Assembly (NCBI GenBank): GCA_030348385.1
Contig: JAUCFP010000006.1
Location: 3,141,001 to 3,205,000, forward strand
From: Cytobacillus sp. NJ13
GTDB taxonomy: Bacteria > Bacillota > Bacilli > Bacillales > Cytobacillaceae
Direction: 5' to 3'
Length of the DNA: 64,000 nucleotides
A program made the translations under genes and the position numbers. Of this stretch, positions 18,018 through 26,130 are shown piece by piece (the first letter of the stretch is position 1; every line of letters begins with the position of its first letter). Under the pieces are notes generated by a model that did not search any database, had not been told where the DNA came from, and was given only the letters and a program-made list of their open reading frames with translations.

Positions 18018-18644
18018 ATGACATTTCTTATTTACTTGGCAGCGTACCTGATAGGATCAATTCCTACAGCCTTATTGATCGGCAAATATGCCTTTGGGAT
18101 CGACATCCGTGATCATGGCAGCAATAATCCTGGTGCGACTAATACACTAAGGGTACTTGGCAAAAAAGCAGCTATCGCAGTTCTGCTGGTGGATGTGGGC
18201 AAGGGAGCAGCTGCTGCAGCATTGCCTGTCATCCTGAACGCTGAGCCCGATCCGTTAATGGTCGGGATGGTTGCAGTAGCCGGCCACTGCTTCCCGATCT
18301 TTGCAGGATTCCGCGGAGGAAAAGCCATCGCAACCACGGCAGGTGTATTGCTTGCAGCAAATATTTGGATGTTTTTAATCGCCTACATTTCTTTTGTCGC
18401 AGTCATTTACGCAACGAAGTATGTATTTTTTGGCTCTTTATCGGTGGGTGCATCTTTACTTATCTATTCCTTATTTACCGAAGGCACTGAACATGAACTT
18501 ATCTTTTCTATTTTCCTATTATTTTTGATTTTCCTTCACCGTTCGAATATTAATAACTTCATTGATAAAAATGAGCCTAAAATCAATGATAAGCGCCTGA
18601 AAGATGACCGCATCCCTCCAAGAGATCATAAAAAACGAGCCTAA
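18018..18644 (+). CDS. plsY: Glycerol-3-phosphate acyltransferase PlsY
   Basis: Predicted 208-residue integral membrane enzyme that transfers acyl from acyl-phosphate to glycerol-3-phosphate, the first acylation of phospholipid synthesis. The three family motifs are clear: GSIPTALLIGK, DIRDHGSNNPGATN and GHCFPIFAGFRGGKAIAT, among about five membrane helices. A basic hydrophilic tail ends the protein. The ATG at 18018 is preferred to one three codons earlier because AAAGGAT lies at proper spacing. It is followed directly by its own terminator. B. subtilis YneS is the counterpart. Confidence 0.94.
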   Translation: MTFLIYLAAYLIGSIPTALLIGKYAFGIDIRDHGSNNPGATNTLRVLGKKAAIAVLLVDVGKGAAAAALPVILNAEPDPLMVGMVAVAGHCFPIFAGFRGGKAIATTAGVLLAANIWMFLIAYISFVAVIYATKYVFFGSLSVGASLLIYSLFTEGTEHELIFSIFLLFLIFLHRSNINNFIDKNEPKINDKRLKDDRIPPRDHKKRA

Positions 18645-18647
18645 TCG

Positions 18648-18678
18648 AAACCCGGATCCTGCATTCGGGTTTTTTTAT
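18648..18678 (+). terminator. Terminator of plsY
   Basis: Stem AACCCG / CGGGTT, extendable by G-U pairs, is followed by seven T on the plus strand. Confidence 0.78.
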
Positions 18679-18749
18679 TATTTTTCACATGAAAGCCGAT
18701 CATTAAGCAAATCCTTTGAATAAAAGTGCAGTCAAAGGGGAGCTTGCAT

Positions 18750-19409
18750 ATGTTCTTGATCTTAAAAATTTTAAGTCTTTACTTAATCACGATCATGATT
18801 ATGAGACTGATGGGCAAGTCGACAATTATTCAGATGACTCCGTATGATCTTGTCGCCATCATTATCGTTGGCACAGTTGCCTCCGAGCCTCTCATCAGCA
18901 CTGAATACTGGCCGACATTAGCAGTATTGGCTATTCTTGTAGGCCTTCATATTCTCTTTTCCTATTTGACTTTAAACCAAATTGGCAACCGATTTTTTCT
19001 TGGGGAACCGACGATGCTGATTAAAAATGGGGAAATCCTAGAAGACAATCTGGAAAAATCCCACCTCTCCATGACTCAGCTGCTGTCTATCTTAAGAAGC
19101 AAAGGCTATCCCAAAATTGCAGATGTGGATTACGCTATTCTTGAGCCTATAGGTGAAGTGAGCATCATACCGAAAGTGGCCAATACGCCCGTAACCGTCG
19201 AACATTTAAATATCTCCATTCAGGATGAGGGTCTCCCTATTGCGGTTATTGTGGATGGCAGGATTCAGACGCGTAATCTCCAGCTGCTGGGACAGACTAA
19301 AGATTGGCTTTTAGAGCAGCTGGAGCAAAACAGTTTGAATGAGAAAGAGATTATGTACGCTTATGTAAATGAAAAGTCGAAAAAATTGAATGTAAACAGG
19401 CGCAGGTAA
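18750..19409 (+). CDS. DUF421 membrane protein (second paralogue)
   Basis: Predicted 219-residue DUF421 protein. Three hydrophobic segments lie in the first 80 residues (FLILKILSLYLITIMIMRLMGKS, then TPYDLVAIIIVGTVAS), followed by a cytoplasmic domain with LSMTQLLSILRSKGYPKIADVDYAILE. The ATG at 18750 has GGGGAG seven bases upstream; the frame extends eight codons to a GTG. Family function is not established. It differs strongly from the member at 41-718, so this is not a recent duplication. Confidence 0.86.
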   Translation: MFLILKILSLYLITIMIMRLMGKSTIIQMTPYDLVAIIIVGTVASEPLISTEYWPTLAVLAILVGLHILFSYLTLNQIGNRFFLGEPTMLIKNGEILEDNLEKSHLSMTQLLSILRSKGYPKIADVDYAILEPIGEVSIIPKVANTPVTVEHLNISIQDEGLPIAVIVDGRIQTRNLQLLGQTKDWLLEQLEQNSLNEKEIMYAYVNEKSKKLNVNRRR

Positions 19410-19516
19410 TTTTCTAGAATAGGTTTATGGTTTGAAGCTGAGGGTATATATCATTGGTTACTTACGAGACAAATAAAGTGACTTAACTATACATATCAAT
19501 ATCAGGGGGTAATGGT

Positions 19517-20542
19517 ATGACAGAAGAAAGCCTAGTGCTTGAAACAAAAATTGATGGTTTTGATTTTAATTGGGACCTGGAAAAAGGTCTGTTTAATTTT
19601 GAAGGCGATGATGCAGTCCTATTTTGGATAAAATCCGCCATGAAAAGCTTCTTCGATACGATTGAAGAGATTTCAGGAAAAGAAACTTCCAGCCTTGTAC
19701 TTGAGACCACCGGGTTCAGGCAGGGAATGGTTGTAGGGAAATTTTTCAAGGATTTAAAACTTCCCATAGAAGAAGTGGCTAATATCATACCCAGAATATA
19801 TGCTTCTGCCGGCTGGGGAAAATTCATCATCACTGATTTAGATCCCGCTGCGAAAACCGCCAAGGTCAGAGCAATTGACAGCTGGGAATATAAGATTAAC
19901 AAAGAACAAGGGAAAAACGAGTCTGGAACATTCCTGCCGGGACATTTTGCAGGAATCTTTTCCGCCGTGTTTGGAACAAGCCTTTGGTATAAAAAAGCAG
20001 CTGACCAGTTGGCCGGACAGGATAATACAGAGCTGGATTACTTCCCTTCAAGTGTTACTGTTGAGGAAAATATACACGCTTTGGCGAGGCGCGAAGAATC
20101 AAAAAAAATCAGCGAGCTTGAAAAATTAGTGGAAGACCGGACGATTGAATTAAAGCAGCTTGTTAAAGAAATCTCTTCACCGGTTATTCCTGTCCTGGAT
20201 GGAATCGTTGTTGTCCCTCTTTTGGGAAGATACGATGAATTCCGCTCTGAAGAGCTCGTGGATAAAACGCTTCACAGCCTGCCGAAGCACCAGGCAGATT
20301 GCCTGATTCTGGACCTAACCGGGTTAAATCAATCCATCAGTGCCTATACCGTCGAATTCTTAAGCAAATTGGCAGCTGCAGCTAACCTGATTGGCACCGA
20401 AACCATTCTGGTTGGCATTTCACCAGAACTTGGCACAAAGATTACGGAAACTAATTTTAATCTTTCTAAATTTAACTGCTTCACAAACCTGCAGCACGGC
20501 ATTTATTATGCACTGTCCAAAAAAGGCCGGAAAATCTTTTAA
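19517..20542 (+). CDS. STAS-domain protein with V4R-like sensory N-terminus
   Basis: Predicted 341-residue soluble protein. The N-terminal half (about residues 25-185) resembles V4R/4VR small-molecule binding domains (GMVVGKFFKDL, GHFAGIFSAVFGTSLWYKKAADQLAG). A short coiled coil follows (about 190-222, EESKKISELEKLVEDRTIELKQL). The C-terminal STAS domain (about 225-335) shows DCLILDLTGLNQSISAYTVEFLSKLAAAA. This is the layout of RsbR-type stressosome modulators: variable sensor, linker helix, STAS. A role in sigma-B-type signalling is inferred from architecture only; no RsbT or RsbS gene is near. GGGGG precedes the ATG. Confidence 0.78.
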   Translation: MTEESLVLETKIDGFDFNWDLEKGLFNFEGDDAVLFWIKSAMKSFFDTIEEISGKETSSLVLETTGFRQGMVVGKFFKDLKLPIEEVANIIPRIYASAGWGKFIITDLDPAAKTAKVRAIDSWEYKINKEQGKNESGTFLPGHFAGIFSAVFGTSLWYKKAADQLAGQDNTELDYFPSSVTVEENIHALARREESKKISELEKLVEDRTIELKQLVKEISSPVIPVLDGIVVVPLLGRYDEFRSEELVDKTLHSLPKHQADCLILDLTGLNQSISAYTVEFLSKLAAAANLIGTETILVGISPELGTKITETNFNLSKFNCFTNLQHGIYYALSKKGRKIF

Positions 20543-20548
20543 TAACGG

Positions 20549-20588
20549 AAAAAGCTGACTCCGCATCAGGCGGGAAGTCAGCTTTTTT
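20549..20588 (+). terminator. Terminator of the STAS gene
   Basis: A stem of about 10 bp (AAAGCTGACT / AGTCAGCTTT) with an inner CCG/CGG pair is followed by six T on the plus strand. Confidence 0.85.
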
Positions 20589-20593
20589 GAGTT

Positions 20594-20720
20594 AAATGTG
20601 CAAAAAAATGTCTGAATCAGTAATTTATGTGCGAATAACCAGGATTTGTGTGCGGATAAAAATTTTTATGTGCGCATAGCCTTGTTTTAAGTGCGGATAA
20701 TTTTATTTATGTGCGTACAG
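20594..20720 (+). repeat. Short-period intergenic array B (20-21 nt)
   Basis: After the STAS terminator a motif close to ATGTGCGSATAA recurs. The GC of its core falls at 20631, 20652, 20672, 20693 and 20713 (spacing 21, 20, 21, 20), with a weaker copy at 20600. Filler between copies is AT-rich and not conserved. It reads in the direction of the preceding plus-strand gene and ends before the convergent phosphoesterase stop codon. Confidence 0.85.
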
Positions 20721-20735
20721 GTTCTTATCAGTTGA

Positions 20736-21488
20736 TTATACTTTCTTAGGCCCCCCCCTATATTGCGCTTCACGCAACTCGAGCGCGTAGGCCTCAAGAT
20801 TCGGCATTCCCATATCCTTGGCAATGCTTATTTCCTTTTCAATATCATAAGGAACCCGGACAATTTCGATTGAGAAAGGCGCAGCCTCTTTCGATAAATA
20901 TTCCCCATGCAAAATGGCATAGGTTGCCTGAGGAATGTCCAGGGAATTCCCAACGCTTCCAGCATTGAATAGTGTCCTTTGCGGATGAATCGGTTCAATC
21001 AAAGCAGCATGAATATCCCCGTAACCGACAACATCCGGAATTAGTCCCTCCTCTCCGGCATTAATATTTTCTGTATTCTCAAACATAGCGAGCTTTTCTT
21101 CATAAGAATCCCGCATTGGCACAACCCGATGATAAATGCTTTTGGCGGAAGCATGGTAGAGCCTGACATATTTGCCGCTCATATAAAAATCGTGATGAAA
21201 CGGCAGTGTTCCTAAATAGGCTAACGCCTCTTCCCCCAGCTGTCTCTGATGCCATTGCCCCTCTTCAAAGTCCAGCGGCTTCTGCATGAAATCATCCCAA
21301 TTTCCGAGGAGGACCACTTCACAGGTTTCTTTTATCCTTTCAACGGCTTTAAGGGAGTTGGGACCTTTCCCTATCAAATCACCCAGGCAAAATATAATCT
21401 CAATTCCTCGTTCGCGGATATTGTCCAGCACCGCCTCCAGAGCTGTGATATTTCCATGAATATCAGAAATTATGGCTACTTTCCCCAT
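20736..21488 (-). CDS. Metallophosphoesterase (calcineurin-like)
   Basis: Predicted 250-residue enzyme with the dimetal phosphoesterase motifs SDIHGNITALEAVL, GDLIGKGPN, GNWDD and the late GYGDIHAAL and NAGSVGN. It resembles the YfcE-like/diadenosine-tetraphosphatase-like group, but the substrate is not evident. Eight G in a row on the coding strand (20751-20758) lie seven codons from the end; slippage there would alter only the last few residues. It is convergent with the STAS gene and divergent from ppaC. Confidence 0.88.
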   Translation of the reverse strand: MGKVAIISDIHGNITALEAVLDNIRERGIEIIFCLGDLIGKGPNSLKAVERIKETCEVVLLGNWDDFMQKPLDFEEGQWHQRQLGEEALAYLGTLPFHHDFYMSGKYVRLYHASAKSIYHRVVPMRDSYEEKLAMFENTENINAGEEGLIPDVVGYGDIHAALIEPIHPQRTLFNAGSVGNSLDIPQATYAILHGEYLSKEAAPFSIEIVRVPYDIEKEISIAKDMGMPNLEAYALELREAQYRGGPKKV

Positions 21489-21566
21489 GCATGTCTCCTC
21501 CTTACTATCCTTAATTTATTTCTCCAAAACATCCAAGCTTCCTCTAACAATTGGAAAAAACAAAAT

Positions 21567-21595
21567 TTGATTTTTCCCTGTACCACCATTACATT
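21567..21595 (+). promoter_or_regulatory. Candidate sigma-A promoter of ppaC
   Basis: TTGATT (21567-21572) and TACATT (21590-21595) are separated by exactly 17 bases. They lie about 60 bases before the ppaC start. Both hexamers are imperfect. Confidence 0.4.
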
Positions 21596-21656
21596 AGAAA
21601 TATGGTAAAATAACAGCATGCCAAAACCAACATTACATATAGAAGGAGTAGGATTT

Positions 21657-22589
21657 ATGTCAAAAGTATTTGTATTCGGACACAAAAACCCAGACACTGA
21701 CTCAATCTGCTCAGCACTTGCTTATGCAGAATTAAAAAACAAATTAGGCGTTGATGCAGAGCCAATCCGCCTGGGCCAGGTAAATGAGGAAACACAATAT
21801 GCTTTAAATTATTTTAAGGCTGAAGCTCCCCGTCTTGTTGAGGCAGTATCCAAAGAAGCAAGCGAAGTGATTCTTGTGGACCATAACGAATTCCAGCAAA
21901 GCGCTGATGATATCAGAGATGTAAAAATCCTTGAGGTTATTGACCACCACCGCATCGCAAACTTTGAAACAAGCGATCCGCTTTACTACCGCGCAGAGCC
22001 GGTTGGCTGCACAGCAACTATTCTGAACAAAATGTACAAGGAAAACGGAGTAGAAATCAGCAAGGCAACAGCTGGCTTAATGCTTTCGGCTATCATTTCC
22101 GATTCTTTGCTGTTCAAATCTCCTACATGCACAGATCAGGACGTTGCAGCTGCTCGCGAGCTTGCTGAAATCGCGGGAGTAAACGCTGAAGAATTTGGGC
22201 TGGAAATGCTTAAAGCAGGAGCAGATTTAAGCAAGAAGAGCGTGAAAGAGCTGATCTCCCTTGACGCAAAGGAATTCCAAATGGGAAGCTATAAAACAGA
22301 AATCGCTCAGGTTAATGCTGTGGACCTAAATGACGTATTAAGCCGCCAGGAAGAATTGGAAGCTGTCATTACTGAAAATATCAATAACAAAGAGCTTGAT
22401 CTTTTTGTTTTTGTTTTAACTGACATCCTTAACAACGACTCAGTTGCCATCTCTCTTGGCAAAGAAGCTGCAGCAGTTGAAAAAGCTTATGATGTAACAC
22501 TTGAAAACAACAGTGCCTTATTAAAGGGCGTTGTTTCACGCAAAAAGCAAATCGTACCGCCGCTTACAAACGTATTAGCTGGCAAATAA
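21657..22589 (+). CDS. ppaC: Manganese-dependent inorganic pyrophosphatase
   Basis: Predicted 310-residue DHH-family enzyme that splits pyrophosphate to drive biosynthetic reactions. N-terminal metal motifs are [13 protein letters not shown], the DHNEF segment and DHHRI; the C-terminal DHHA2 domain ends with the substrate-binding [10 protein letters not shown]. Length matches B. subtilis PpaC (309). The ATG at 21657 has AAGGAG eight bases upstream; the frame extends 13 codons further without support. Codon use is strongly biased to favoured codons, as for an abundant protein. It is monocistronic. Confidence 0.95.
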   Translation: MSKVFVFGHKNPDTDSICSALAYAELKNKLGVDAEPIRLGQVNEETQYALNYFKAEAPRLVEAVSKEASEVILVDHNEFQQSADDIRDVKILEVIDHHRIANFETSDPLYYRAEPVGCTATILNKMYKENGVEISKATAGLMLSAIISDSLLFKSPTCTDQDVAAARELAEIAGVNAEEFGLEMLKAGADLSKKSVKELISLDAKEFQMGSYKTEIAQVNAVDLNDVLSRQEELEAVITENINNKELDLFVFVLTDILNNDSVAISLGKEAAAVEKAYDVTLENNSALLKGVVSRKKQIVPPLTNVLAGK

Positions 22590-22594
22590 GACAG

Positions 22595-22623
22595 AAGCAG
22601 TGCCGCACCTGGCACTGCTTTTT
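22595..22623 (+). terminator. Terminator of ppaC
   Basis: A perfect 10-bp stem (AAGCAGTGCC / GGCACTGCTT) with a 6-nt loop runs into five T. It touches the convergent nitronate monooxygenase stop codon, whose transcript would have a weak T run on the other side. Confidence 0.88.
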
Positions 22624-23689
22624 ACTTATCCAATAAAGCTTCTGTCCCCTTAACAAGCTTTATCATCAGCTCCTTAACTGTCACCTTTTCAGCCAGTCTC
22701 AATCCCTGTCCAGCCCATAATGACATAAACTCCGGCCGCTCCAGCTTGGCTGCCTGCTTTCGGATAGGGGCTGTCATATCATTCTGCAATGGATAAGGTA
22801 ATGCCTGCAGACCCTTCATCTCTACCATGAACCTGTTGCGAATCCCTCTTGCAAGCTTTCCGGAAAATGCTTTCGTAACAGCTGTTTGATCTTCCCTTGC
22901 ATTTAATAGTGCGTGCTTGTACAGTGAGTGAGCCCCGCTTTCCCTGCATGTAAGAAAAGCTGTTCCCAGCTGGGCTCCTGCTGCGCCAAGTATCATAGCC
23001 GCAGCAATACCGCGGGCATCCATTATTCCCCCTGCCGCAGCTACAGGACAGCCAACCGCATCTGCTGCCTGTGGTATTAGAGCCATGGAACCGATAAGCC
23101 CGCTTTCTTCGCTGTGGAAAGTTCCACGGTGCCCCCCGGCTTCAACCCCTTGAGCAACAATCACATCTGCGCCAGCCTCTTCCCATTCTACTGCTTCATT
23201 TACATTGGTTGCAGTTCCAATAATAATCGTACCCTGTTTCTTTAATTCAGAAATAATGGAAGAATCAGGTATGCCAAATGTAAAGCTGCAAACAGGCACC
23301 CGTTCTTCCATCAAAACATCAAGCTGTTTACTGTATAAATCAACATAATCCTTTTCTGGCAGTGAAGGTTTTTCCTTCATACCAAGCTCACTGCCGTATC
23401 CGGCGAGTACATCCTCCATGCTGCTGATTTCCTCTGCATCCGCCGAAGCCTCACTATCCGGAACAAAGAGATTGATGCCAAATGGCTTATCTGTCAGCTT
23501 CCGAATCCGTTTTATATCGTTCCTTATTTCATCTGAACTCATATAGCCTGCACCCATATTTCCAAGTCCTCCACAATTGGACACCGCGCTGATTAATTCC
23601 GGCGTTGTCATCCCTCCGGCCATAGGAGCCTGGAAAATAGGGTATTTTATATCCATTATCGCAGTTATGGAATTCCGGTTCCATCCCAT
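22622..23689 (-). CDS. Nitronate monooxygenase family flavoprotein
   Basis: Predicted 355-residue FMN-dependent TIM-barrel enzyme of the 2-nitropropane dioxygenase family, which oxidises nitronates. Hallmarks are the N-terminal PIFQAPMAGGMTTPELISAVSN and GGLGNMGAGYM, the central VVAQGVEAGGHRG, and the phosphate-binding AAGGIMDARGIAAAMILGA. Related enoyl-ACP reductase FabK proteins share the fold, but the EAGGHRG motif and length favour nitronate monooxygenase. AAGGA precedes the ATG. The thioredoxin-like gene lies just upstream on the same strand, so they may be co-transcribed. Confidence 0.9.
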   Translation of the reverse strand: MGWNRNSITAIMDIKYPIFQAPMAGGMTTPELISAVSNCGGLGNMGAGYMSSDEIRNDIKRIRKLTDKPFGINLFVPDSEASADAEEISSMEDVLAGYGSELGMKEKPSLPEKDYVDLYSKQLDVLMEERVPVCSFTFGIPDSSIISELKKQGTIIIGTATNVNEAVEWEEAGADVIVAQGVEAGGHRGTFHSEESGLIGSMALIPQAADAVGCPVAAAGGIMDARGIAAAMILGAAGAQLGTAFLTCRESGAHSLYKHALLNAREDQTAVTKAFSGKLARGIRNRFMVEMKGLQALPYPLQNDMTAPIRKQAAKLERPEFMSLWAGQGLRLAEKVTVKELMIKLVKGTEALLDK

Positions 23690-23708
23690 TTAAAACATCC
23701 TTCCGTCT

Positions 23709-24269
23709 TTATTTCCCCAAAACAATAGCATCTATTATACTATCAGCCACAAAATGCCAGATCTTAGAATCCTCCTGATAGGAAGCAGTTAATCTCCTGT
23801 ACATGCCCATTTGTTTGTCCTTAAAGTCTTCAGCATCCTTTGCGGGGAGCTTGCTTCTTTCATCATCAACCATTTCCTGAATCTGTTTGGCACGAGGTCC
23901 CCAAACAGCTTTTTCCTTCCCCTCTTTATCTATAAAAATATAAATGGGTATTGCTCTGGATGTTCCGTTAGTCAAATATTGATCCATCAGCTCAAGGTTC
24001 TGATCCCTCAAAATAAATCGGACTTCCATTCCGGTTTCCTCTGTGATTTTTAATAAAATCGGAATATTCAGCATGGCATCTCCGCACCAATCTTCAGTGA
24101 GTACAATCACTTTGATGCCAGTGTCCCTAAATTCTGCCAATCTTGCTTTCTCTTTTTCTGATAAAGAGAAACGATCGTAAATGCCCATCATTTCATCTTT
24201 ATTTACTTTCATTCCCTCAGTGTATTCTTGAAGTCTTATCCCTTTTTGAAACCAATCCAGTAATTCCAT
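23709..24269 (-). CDS. Thioredoxin-like protein with a single active-site cysteine
   Basis: Predicted 186-residue soluble protein with a thioredoxin fold in its central part (IKVIVLTEDWCGDAMLNIPILLKI..., then PIYIFIDKEGKE with the cis-Pro). The redox motif reads WCGDA, so the second cysteine of CxxC is missing; it is a member of the Bacillus thioredoxin family group with monothiol motifs. The ATG at 24267-24269 was chosen for the AAAGGAG upstream; the frame extends 33 codons more without support. It may form an operon with the nitronate monooxygenase 19 bp downstream. Confidence 0.8.
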   Translation of the reverse strand: MELLDWFQKGIRLQEYTEGMKVNKDEMMGIYDRFSLSEKEKARLAEFRDTGIKVIVLTEDWCGDAMLNIPILLKITEETGMEVRFILRDQNLELMDQYLTNGTSRAIPIYIFIDKEGKEKAVWGPRAKQIQEMVDDERSKLPAKDAEDFKDKQMGMYRRLTASYQEDSKIWHFVADSIIDAIVLGK

Positions 24270-24402
24270 TAATAAACACTCCTTTTTTTCTAAATACCTA
24301 ATTACTAATTCTGTATGGCTCCCCATCATTCCTTCTGTTTGCTGCTGCCGAATTTTGCAGAAAAACATCTTTTCCTGGGAAATTAGACAAGGAGGCTGTC
24401 GG

Positions 24403-24436
24403 CAAAAAACGAAGGCCGGCGAAAAACGGCCAGCCT
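24403..24436 (-). terminator. Terminator of the ABC transporter operon
   Basis: An imperfect GC-rich stem (AAGGCTGGCCG / CGCCGGCCTT) with a short T-rich loop is followed by six T on the minus strand, just after the permease stop codon. Confidence 0.75.
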
Positions 24437-24441
24437 TGTCA

Positions 24442-25149
24442 TCAATCCATCATTCGTTTTTTGTAAACGGCGATCACGAGAGCAAACACAGCAGCAGTCC
24501 ATACAATTATTGCTGCCAGATGGAACCATACATCCGCTAGGCCAGCCCCCGCTTCAACCTGATTAGCCAACTCAATCAGCTGCAGATTCGGCAAATACTC
24601 AATAAATTTTAAAACAGGATATTTTTCTATAAAAGGGGTCAAGAACGAGCCAAAGGAAAAAATCATCATAATGGGCAAAATAACAACCGATGCTTCCATG
24701 ACGGATTTTGTCAGCAGCCCAAGCAATGTTCCAATTCCAATGTAGAAGACAGCAGATAGAATAATAGCCATACCAACTATTATTAGATTATCAGGATTAT
24801 AACCTGTTAAAAATGCCGCGATTATGATGACGGCAATGGTGCTTATAAAACTCAATAAACTTTTCCCAAATAATATCTCCAGGGTACTTGCAGGAGACAG
24901 CATAAGTCCCCTTAATGTATTTTTCTCTTTTTCCTCAGCAATTAGTGAACACTGCACATAGGCTGCTACCAAACTAAAAATCATATTGATGACCATATAA
25001 TGTGCATCGATGCCCTCAATTCCCATGCGTCCATAAATTGCGGCCATAACAAGGGGCAGGAAGACAGTAGTAGAAACATATAAATTTTTTGAAACATCTT
25101 TATAATCCTTATATAAGATGGCCATAGATCGTTTCATTGAAAAAGTCAT
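24442..25149 (-). CDS. ABC-2 type transporter permease
   Basis: Predicted 235-residue membrane protein with six hydrophobic helices, typical of ABC-2 permeases: first helix around residue 30, four more between 55 and 170, and the last near 205-228. Its start overlaps the stop codon of the ATPase gene by four bases, so the two are co-translated and form one exporter. Substrate unknown; the LytTR-linked regulator upstream suggests a signal- or stress-responsive lipid or peptide exporter, by inference. Confidence 0.86.
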   Translation of the reverse strand: MTFSMKRSMAILYKDYKDVSKNLYVSTTVFLPLVMAAIYGRMGIEGIDAHYMVINMIFSLVAAYVQCSLIAEEKEKNTLRGLMLSPASTLEILFGKSLLSFISTIAVIIIAAFLTGYNPDNLIIVGMAIILSAVFYIGIGTLLGLLTKSVMEASVVILPIMMIFSFGSFLTPFIEKYPVLKFIEYLPNLQLIELANQVEAGAGLADVWFHLAAIIVWTAAVFALVIAVYKKRMMD

Positions 25150-25994
25150 GCTAATTTCCTCCCTGTTACTTCTACAAAAATATCTCCTAAAGTCGGTTCG
25201 TTCGAGTAGATTGAAACAATTTTATTTCCAGACATGTAATCATACACAGTTTGTGCTCCGCCAGGTCCTTTACCAACAATTACTTTGCTCCCATCGGTCA
25301 GCTCAACAGTCAATGTATGATCGGCAAATTTCCGGCGAAGCGCTTTAGGTGAATCCAGCAATTGAATAGCCCCATTATTTAAGAACGCAACGCGGTCACA
25401 TAGCGTTTCAGCCTCATTCATATCGTGCGTGGTCAAAAAGATCGTGGTTCCTTTTTCTTTTAAGTCCTTTAAGCCTTTATATATATGTTTTGTATTTACT
25501 GGATCAAGTGCCGAAGTCGGTTCATCAAGAAACAGCAGCTCAGGCTGATGCAAGAATGCCCTTGCCAGTGTCACACGCTGAGTCATCCCTTTTGATAGTT
25601 TAGAAACAGCCTTCTTCTTTTCATCTATTAAATTGACCATGCCCAAAACCTCATCAATCCTCTTATCCGGTACATCATAAAGATCACAGTACAGCTTCAA
25701 ATTATCATAAATTGTTAAACGGCTATATAAACCGCTATTATCAGTCAGAATTCCGATTTTCTTACGGTATTCTTCTTTCTTCAGATTGGAAGCATTAACC
25801 CCAAATACTAAAGCCTCCCCATCTGTCTGAGCTAATTGAGCGGTTAAGATTTTAATGGTAGTTGTTTTGCCGGATCCGCTTGGACCTAAAAACCCAAAAG
25901 TCTCTCCCTTTTTTACATTAAATGATACATCTTCCAGTGCCGGTTTGTCTGAAAAGTATTTTGCTAATGATTTGACCTCAATGATATTTTCCAT
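25146..25994 (-). CDS. ABC transporter ATP-binding protein
   Basis: Predicted 282-residue ATPase with Walker A GPSGSGKTTT, the signature LSKGMTQRVTLARA, Walker B LLFLDEPTSALDP and the H-loop TTHDMNEAE. A C-terminal extension of about 60 residues is typical of ABC-2 exporter ATPases. The ATG at 25992-25994 has AGGAGG six bases upstream; the frame extends 14 codons further. It is coupled to the permease by a four-base overlap. The 136-bp gap to the upstream LytTR gene may hold a regulated promoter. Confidence 0.92.
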   Translation of the reverse strand: MENIIEVKSLAKYFSDKPALEDVSFNVKKGETFGFLGPSGSGKTTTIKILTAQLAQTDGEALVFGVNASNLKKEEYRKKIGILTDNSGLYSRLTIYDNLKLYCDLYDVPDKRIDEVLGMVNLIDEKKKAVSKLSKGMTQRVTLARAFLHQPELLFLDEPTSALDPVNTKHIYKGLKDLKEKGTTIFLTTHDMNEAETLCDRVAFLNNGAIQLLDSPKALRRKFADHTLTVELTDGSKVIVGKGPGGAQTVYDYMSGNKIVSIYSNEPTLGDIFVEVTGRKLA

Positions 25995-26130
25995 TTTTAT
26001 CCTCCTATGCAGATACGATTCGTTTTCTTTATGCATTCATCATAATCCATAGAGAAAACCCCCACACTATCTTCAAGATGAAAAGAGCTAAATGGAGGTT
26101 GAATGGAACACTACAGAGGTGGAACGGAGC

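Noticed and set aside
20751..20758. Run of eight G in the phosphoesterase as a phase-variation switch
   Set aside because: It lies seven codons from the end, so slippage would change only the tail; there is no sign of a switch.
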